From positions 1 to 64,000 of the forward strand of contig CAISMH010000014.1 in NCBI GenBank assembly GCA_903886485.1: a stretch of DNA of 64,000 nt, given 5' to 3'. The position numbers and the translations under genes were made by a program. A model generated the notes under the pieces. It saw nothing but the letters and a program-made list of their open reading frames with translations, was not told the DNA's origin and ran no database searches. The stretch comes from an uncultured Burkholderiales bacterium. GTDB lineage: Bacteria > Pseudomonadota > Gammaproteobacteria > Burkholderiales > Burkholderiaceae_C. Shown one piece after another: positions 59,741 through 64,000 of the stretch; position 1 is the stretch's first letter, and every line of letters starts with the position of its first letter.

Positions 59741-60616
59741 CCGAGCGAAGCTAAGACGTAACTTCAAAACGTTACTTGACCAGCAGTATGTAGAAAAATT
59801 GTTTTTTAAACCACGCAAATTTTTTGCAAATTGTTTTCCAAGTTCCGTGACCCTTAATGCTTTTCGATCTAGGACTATCTTTCGATCTGGATCTTTTTCG
59901 TATTGAACTTGCAGTGCTTTTATTTCATCATCTTCTTCCAGGGGACCGTAGACTCCCAACCCTGTGTACTCCATAAATGTTGGAACCTCGGTCAACCCAA
60001 GTCGGCAGAGATTGTCAATGTATGTCGGTGTCATTTCCGGAAACTCACATCCAACAACCCTACCTAGGTGTGAGTAATTAACCAAAATCTCATTGCCGCC
60101 AGATTTTCCGTCTTGAGGCTCGCGATATTCCCATCTCACACTAAGTAGTGGGAGTGCTCTTGGATATGAAAATAAGCTAACGAGTTTGGCTTCATCAGGA
60201 GTGAGTTGCTTAATAATTTCTACGAAAGCTGGGTGGGCACCATTTGCGGTTTCTTTATTCATAGCTGATGCAAGCAAATTTGCGTACATGTCGCTGAGTG
60301 CAGATTCGTGACCTGTGTAGCGAAGGGACTCTAGAGCTGGTCCTGCTACGTTAGGTTTTGGCGTTGTAATGTTTTCCGCAGGAATATCTCTCAGCCGTTC
60401 AGCAACCTTCGTTGATACAAAGTTCCTAATCTGGTCATATCCCCAAACCAATGCGCTGACAGGTGCTAGAGCAACGTGAACAGTTTTCGCAACCGTTTGT
60501 AGAGCCTTTCCAACTTCTTGAGCGGCTGGTTGCACAACATCTTGGTAAACAGGAATAGCTTTAGCAACACCCGTTACAGCATCCACTACATCACGAATTT
60601 TGTTTTCATCGGACAT
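59636..60616 (-). CDS. DUF4393 (Abi-alpha-like) protein with chimeric C-terminus
   Basis: A 326-residue protein. The core matches DUF4393: ALAPVSALVWGYDQI, IPAENITTPKPNVAGPALESLRYTGHESALSDMYANLLASAM and HPAFVEIIKQLTPDEAKLV. The family includes abortive-infection (phage defence) proteins. ATG 60616 with GGGAG upstream; it overlaps the hsdR remnant by 11 nt. The native stop appears lost: the last about 35 residues are antisense to the end of hrpA (59636-59740). Base composition is more AT-rich than the flanks, suggesting transfer. Defence function is inferred from family and location. Confidence 0.8.
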   Translation of the reverse strand: MSDENKIRDVVDAVTGVAKAIPVYQDVVQPAAQEVGKALQTVAKTVHVALAPVSALVWGYDQIRNFVSTKVAERLRDIPAENITTPKPNVAGPALESLRYTGHESALSDMYANLLASAMNKETANGAHPAFVEIIKQLTPDEAKLVSLFSYPRALPLLSVRWEYREPQDGKSGGNEILVNYSHLGRVVGCEFPEMTPTYIDNLCRLGLTEVPTFMEYTGLGVYGPLEEDDEIKALQVQYEKDPDRKIVLDRKALRVTELGKQFAKNLRGLKNNFSTYCWSSNVLKLRLSFARLITQLPPSLLQPLHTHGLGRAQLLREEAHAQFFQ

Positions 60617-60819
60617 TTTTACTGGCTCCCTCATACAAATACCGCTGAAACCCCACAAACGCCTTCCTCACCTGCACCGCATCCCCCAAATCCGCCATTG
60701 CGTCATTCAGCGCGTTGTTGTAGCGCAGCTTGAGCAGTGGGGTGAGTTTGTCGGTGTCTAGTTCGTCTAGGTGTCGGCGTTGAGCGTGCGCTTGGGCGTG
60801 ACGATGCGGTGTTGTTCCT
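60606..60819 (-). pseudogene. hsdR: hsdR 3' remnant (type I restriction subunit)
   Basis: Only the C-terminal about 50 residues of a type I restriction enzyme R subunit remain, LDELDTDKLTPLLKLRYNNALNDAMADLG followed by FVGFQRYLYEGA (in outline). The region just upstream is out of frame (SVEEQHRIVTPKRTLNADT in another frame), and a stop separates them. No helicase or nuclease part is present, so no restriction activity can be made from here. Confidence 0.75.
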
Positions 60820-60939
60820 CTACAGACTCGGGATGTTGAAAAGCCAAGGGCCGTTCTCAACCATTTCTTTGGTGGAGATTGTTTTCGGCTGATAGATGTG
60901 ACAGCTTTCGCCAAGCGTTGTCGTTACCCACTTGCTCAT
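60820..60939 (-). pseudogene. hsdS: hsdS 5' stub (type I specificity subunit)
   Basis: A 39-codon frame beginning MSKWVTTTLGESCHIYQPKT, the usual N-terminus of HsdS, and ending at TAG after NIPSL. Its ATG overlaps the hsdM stop (ATGA), the normal hsdM-hsdS coupling. Both target-recognition domains are gone, deleted together with most of hsdR. Confidence 0.8.
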
Positions 60940-62390
60940 ACCAAAAGCTCACGAATACTTGTGAGCACCTCAGCCGCCTCAGCATCCAGCGCGGCAATCT
61001 CGTCGAGGATGTCCGCCGGGCTGCGGTGTACCAATGCTTCGCCGCCGTTCGGGTTTTTCACCGACAAATCAAAGGTGTCCAGATTCACGCTGGTGGCGGG
61101 CACGCGCCAGCTTTTGGGCGAGTCGGCCCACGTCTTTTGCAGTTGCACAAACTCCACCAAATCCGCGTCGTTGAGCGGGTTGGTTTTGCCCATGTTGCGG
61201 CCCGGGTCGAGTTGGTAAAACCAAGTCTGGCGGGTGGGCTCACCTTTGGTGAAGAACAGCACCACGGTCTTCACGCCCGCGCCCTGAAAGGTGCCGCCGG
61301 GGCAGTCCAGCACGGTGTGCAGATTGCAGTCGGTCAACAGCTGTTTGCGCAGGGCCACGCTGGCGTTGTCGGTGTTGCTGAGGAATGTATTCTTGATGAC
61401 CACCGCCGCACGGCCCCCGGCACGCAGGCTCTTGATGAAGTGCTGCATGAACAGAAAGGCAGTCTCCCCAGTTTTGATGGGGAAGTTTTGCTGCACCTCT
61501 TTGCGCTCTTTGCCGCCAAAGGGTGGGTTAGCCAAGATGACGTCAAAGCGGTCGCGCTCTTGAATGTCGTTGATGTTTTCGCCCAGCGTGTTGGTGTGCA
61601 CGATGTTGGGCGCCTCGATGCCGTGCAGGATCATGTTCATGATGCCAATCACGTAGGCGAGGCTCTTTTTCTCTTTGCCGTAGAAGGTGCGTTTTTGCAG
61701 TGTGTCCAAGTCGTCGGCCTTGGTGGCTTGGGGGCTGAGGTAGGCAAAGGCTTCGCACAAGAAGCCAGCCGATCCGCAGGCCGCGTCGTAGATCCGTTCG
61801 CCAATGCGCGGTTGCACCACCTCGATCATGGCGCGGATGAGTGGGCGCGGTGTGTAGTATTCGCCGCCGTTGCGCCCGGCATTGCCCATGTTTTTGATCT
61901 TGGCTTCGTACAGGTGCGATAGCTCGTGCTTTTGGGCTTGGCTGCCAAAGCGCAGTTCGTCGATGCGATCGATCACGTCGCGCAGGTTGTAGCCGCTTTG
62001 GATTTTGTTCGTGATTTCGCTGAAGACTTCACCGATTTTGTATTCGATGGTCTGCGGCCCGCTGGCGCGTTGCTTGAAGCCCGCGAGGTACGGAAACAAC
62101 TTGGCGTTGACAAAGGACTTGAGGTCGTCGCCCGTGAGCGCAGCGTTGTGGTCGATCTTGCCGTCTGCGCCTTTGGGTGCAGCCCAGGCTGACCAACGAT
62201 AGGGCTCGCTCATGATGAATTGGTAGTCACGGCCTTCCAGCACCGCTTCGGTGGCTTTGTCGGCTTCGAGGGCGTCGAGGTACTTTAAAAACAGCAGCCA
62301 AGAGGATTGCTCGGTGTAGTCCAGCTCGCTGGTGCAGCCCGCGTCTTTGTGCAGGATGTCATCGATATTTTTAAAGGTTTGTTCAAACAT
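60936..62390 (-). CDS. hsdM: Type I restriction-modification DNA methyltransferase subunit
   Basis: An intact N6-adenine methyltransferase subunit (484 aa). Motifs: YYTPRPLIRAMI, SAM motif I DAACGSAGFL, catalytic NPPFGG, and GVKTVVLFFTKG. Without an HsdS in this locus it probably cannot recognise DNA, unless another S subunit exists elsewhere. ATG 62390; an in-frame start at 62420 adds ten residues. GC content is similar to the host, in contrast to the DUF4393 gene. Confidence 0.93.
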   Translation of the reverse strand: MFEQTFKNIDDILHKDAGCTSELDYTEQSSWLLFLKYLDALEADKATEAVLEGRDYQFIMSEPYRWSAWAAPKGADGKIDHNAALTGDDLKSFVNAKLFPYLAGFKQRASGPQTIEYKIGEVFSEITNKIQSGYNLRDVIDRIDELRFGSQAQKHELSHLYEAKIKNMGNAGRNGGEYYTPRPLIRAMIEVVQPRIGERIYDAACGSAGFLCEAFAYLSPQATKADDLDTLQKRTFYGKEKKSLAYVIGIMNMILHGIEAPNIVHTNTLGENINDIQERDRFDVILANPPFGGKERKEVQQNFPIKTGETAFLFMQHFIKSLRAGGRAAVVIKNTFLSNTDNASVALRKQLLTDCNLHTVLDCPGGTFQGAGVKTVVLFFTKGEPTRQTWFYQLDPGRNMGKTNPLNDADLVEFVQLQKTWADSPKSWRVPATSVNLDTFDLSVKNPNGGEALVHRSPADILDEIAALDAEAAEVLTSIRELLV

Positions 62391-62514
62391 AGGTTTGCAT
62401 TCTATTGGGCGGGGTGCCATGAGAAAGGGGCTTTAGAGCGCCATTTCTGAGTCAAGCTTGAAGTAGATGACGTGCAATACCGCCAGCGCTGTCATTGGCG
62501 TGGTGACTGCATTC

Positions 62515-62919
62515 TTAGCGCGTTTTTTTCACCGCCCCAAACGGACAATGATTCGGCCGTGGCCCTACTTGCGGGTGCAGGCGACACGTGTTGGGGCGTT
62601 GCTCGTACACGGTGCAGCGGCGGGTCTGGGCATCCAAAAACTGGCAGTCGCCACTGGCGCGGCGGGCGAGGGTGAAGATGCTGTGTTTGAAGTTGAAGTG
62701 GTCAATCAACCCGGCTTTGCTCAAGCGTTTGGCGATTTGTTTGGGTTCTTCGTGTTCGGCTTCGAAGGGGTCTACCAACCCTAAGCGCACCAAGTCTGGC
62801 AGTTTGACTTCGACAGGCATGGTGCAGCAGTTGGCGGCGCAGGTGTCGCACAGGCCGTTGCGATAGCGCGTCCAAGTGTCGGGGCGGTCGACATCGACGA
62901 CCGAGATGGGCGACCTCAT
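62515..62919 (-). CDS. YkgJ-family cysteine cluster protein
   Basis: A 134-residue protein with the CxxCxxxCC-type cluster: LCDTCAANCCTMPVEV, then GDCQFLDAQTRRCTVYEQRPNTCRLHP. It belongs to the YkgJ (Fe-S or zinc cluster) family; the biochemical role is unknown. Its start overlaps the upstream methyltransferase stop by 4 nt (ATGA), so the two are co-translated. Confidence 0.88.
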   Translation of the reverse strand: MRSPISVVDVDRPDTWTRYRNGLCDTCAANCCTMPVEVKLPDLVRLGLVDPFEAEHEEPKQIAKRLSKAGLIDHFNFKHSIFTLARRASGDCQFLDAQTRRCTVYEQRPNTCRLHPQVGPRPNHCPFGAVKKTR

Positions 62920-63839
62920 AGATCGGGGGCCTTGTAAACCAGTACTTTGAGGGATCGCTCGGGCGATACATCGGCAAACACAGGAGGGTTGGCTACGCGT
63001 TGCGCAAACGTCAGCTCAGGCGCGAGTTCTTGCATCTGATCTTGCAAAAAGGCGAGGCCAAGCTCAGGGGCGTTGAGGCACAGCAGGGCGTGTCCACCCG
63101 GTGCCAGCAACTCAGGCAAGCGGCGCATGAGACGGGCGTAGTCTTTGGTGGCAATGAAGCTGCCTTTTTGGTAACTGGGTGGGTCGACGATGACGAGCCC
63201 GTAAGGGCCACTGCGGCTGATCTTGCCCCAAGTTTTGAAAATGTCATGCGCCAAAAAACTGGCCCCTGCGTGCAGGCCGTTGAGCTGGTGGTTGTGTTGG
63301 CCCGTGGCCATGGCGCCGTGGCTCATGTCCACATTCACCACATGTTTGGCACCGGCTTGCTGCGCCACGACCGAGAAGGCGCAGGTGTAGGCAAACAGGT
63401 TGAGGACTTTGATCTTGGGCCGCTCGGCCACATGCTGGCGCACCCAGCGGCGACCTTCAGCCATGTCAAGAAACAAGCCGTGGTTTTGACCTTTGAGCAC
63501 ATGAACGCGAAAGCGCGCGCCTTGCTCGATCACCACATGGGGGTCGGGCACGGCACCGCTCATCAGCCGTGTTTCGGTTTGGCTGTCGTGACGGCACTGA
63601 AACACCCAGTTGAGAGTTTGTTCTGGCGCGAGTTGTTGCCAGCGTGTGTGCAGGGCCGCTTGGACCGTGGCCAGTTCGTCATCGGTGGTGGGCTTGAAGC
63701 TGGTGAGCACGAAGACAGGCGGGAACGCGTCAAGCACCCAGTGTTCGCAACCGGGGTACAAACCGCCTCGGCCATGAAAGATGCGCTGCGCATCGGTCGA
63801 AAGTGCCATCGTGGCGATGGCATCGAGCAGGGCTTGCAT
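62916..63839 (-). CDS. Class I SAM-dependent methyltransferase, RlmI/RlmK-like
   Basis: A 307-residue methyltransferase. SAM binding is in VLNLFAYTCAFSVVAQQAGA, followed by VVNVDMSHGAM and the catalytic-type motif IVDPPSYQKGSF. The pattern FRVHVLKGQNHGLFLDMAEGRRWV is that of the rRNA methyltransferase RlmI/RlmKL family. Substrate probably 23S rRNA cytosine or guanine, not proven. It is followed by ykgJ and preceded by the aminotransferase fragment, 7 nt away. Confidence 0.85.
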   Translation of the reverse strand: MQALLDAIATMALSTDAQRIFHGRGGLYPGCEHWVLDAFPPVFVLTSFKPTTDDELATVQAALHTRWQQLAPEQTLNWVFQCRHDSQTETRLMSGAVPDPHVVIEQGARFRVHVLKGQNHGLFLDMAEGRRWVRQHVAERPKIKVLNLFAYTCAFSVVAQQAGAKHVVNVDMSHGAMATGQHNHQLNGLHAGASFLAHDIFKTWGKISRSGPYGLVIVDPPSYQKGSFIATKDYARLMRRLPELLAPGGHALLCLNAPELGLAFLQDQMQELAPELTFAQRVANPPVFADVSPERSLKVLVYKAPDL

Positions 63840-63846
63840 GGGCGGT

Positions 63847-64000
63847 TTACAAACGCGCCAAGCGGCCGAGGGCGAGCTTCAAGGTTTCGTCTTTCTTGGC
63901 ATAGCAAAAGCGCACCAAGCGTTGGTCAAAAGCTTCAGCGTAAAACGCGGAGAGTGGGATGGCAGCGACACCAATCTCGGACGTCAACCATTTGCAAAAG
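63847..64000 (-). CDS. Class I/II aminotransferase, C-terminal part (runs off the window)
   Basis: The last about 50 codons of a minus-strand gene ending at TAA 63847-63849: CKWLTSEIGVAAIPLSAFY, then RLVRFCYAKKDETLKLALGRL. This is the C-terminus of methionine/kynurenine-type aminotransferases (YbdL-like). The start lies beyond 64000. It is only 7 nt from the methyltransferase gene, suggesting one operon. Confidence 0.85.
   Translation of the reverse strand, partial: FCKWLTSEIGVAAIPLSAFYAEAFDQRLVRFCYAKKDETLKLALGRLARL

Noticed and set aside
62467..62784. Plus-strand frame opposite the YkgJ gene
   Set aside because: The minus-strand frame has the diagnostic Cys cluster and ATGA coupling; the plus frame has no support.
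1..64000. CRISPR arrays, tRNA/rRNA genes, transposases, prophage
   Set aside because: I saw no regularly spaced repeats, no tRNA cloverleaf or rRNA core sequence and no transposase or phage structural motif; a tRNA or covariance scan would be decisive.

Overview
The window reads as a chromosomal segment of a betaproteobacterium, most likely a freshwater member of the Burkholderiales/Comamonadaceae (Limnohabitans/Rhodoferax type). This is inferred from family resemblance: a monomeric NADP isocitrate dehydrogenase, the pst-phoU-phoB-phoR order, a Lys/Ala-rich H1-like protein, chrA, a cysteine dioxygenase-rhodanese fusion, and moderate GC with tightly packed, often ATGA-overlapping genes. No rRNA, tRNA, CRISPR array or intact transposon was seen. 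No gene-free stretch exceeds about 170 bp.

Region 1 (1-12.6 kb): the end of icd, then a probable light/DNA-repair island. It holds three different photolyase/cryptochrome-superfamily proteins (FeS-BCP type, a second flavoprotein preceded by a DUF2256 gene, and a CRY-DASH type). Two pterin enzymes (PCD, FolB-like), a SOUL haem-binding protein and a DUF2237 protein lie between them. A LitR-like MerR regulator, an Rrf2 regulator, a DUF2805 protein, a tiny Cys-rich protein and a degenerate response regulator follow. Four copies of TTGAGTAG sit between the divergent MerR and Rrf2 genes. An arsR-arsC-acr3 operon (12.6-14.5 kb) with a perfect ArsR-like palindrome separates this from the next island.

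Region 2 (14.5-46 kb) is an unusually large phosphate-starvation (Pho) supercluster. It contains pstSCAB-phoU-phoBR, a CorA-like transporter, DgkA, PPK2 and a TatT-type TRAP transporter. It also carries ornithine-lipid acyltransferases (olsA/olsB), a PlcP-Agt type phospholipid-to-glycolipid module with UDP-glucose dehydrogenase and LplT, and a second glycosyltransferase. A His-rich membrane protein, a divergent aminotransferase/phosphatidylserine-decarboxylase-like pair, PPK1, SixA, an H1-like protein, PPX and PhoX complete it. At least eight intergenic sites share one arrangement, TGTCAY-N5-(T/C)KTCAC, matching an 11-bp-periodic Pho box. My reading is that PhoB coordinates phosphate uptake, polyphosphate metabolism and replacement of phospholipids by phosphorus-free lipids (ornithine lipids, glucosyl/glucuronosyl-diacylglycerol and perhaps an unknown aminolipid).

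Region 3 (46-55.7 kb) is mostly housekeeping: an LRR-protein kinase fusion, ChrA, an MnmC-like FAD enzyme without an evident methyltransferase site, YggX, a cysteine dioxygenase fused to four rhodanese domains, DsbB, ArgA and a higBA toxin-antitoxin pair with a perfect 10-bp inverted-repeat operator.

Region 4 (55.7-64 kb): HrpA helicase carrying an in-frame REP-like palindrome, then a collapsed type I restriction-modification locus (intact hsdM, 39-codon hsdS stub, hsdR tail) linked to a DUF4393/Abi-alpha-like gene whose C-terminus now reads antisense through the end of hrpA. A YkgJ-type protein, an RlmI-like methyltransferase and the end of a class I/II aminotransferase close the window.
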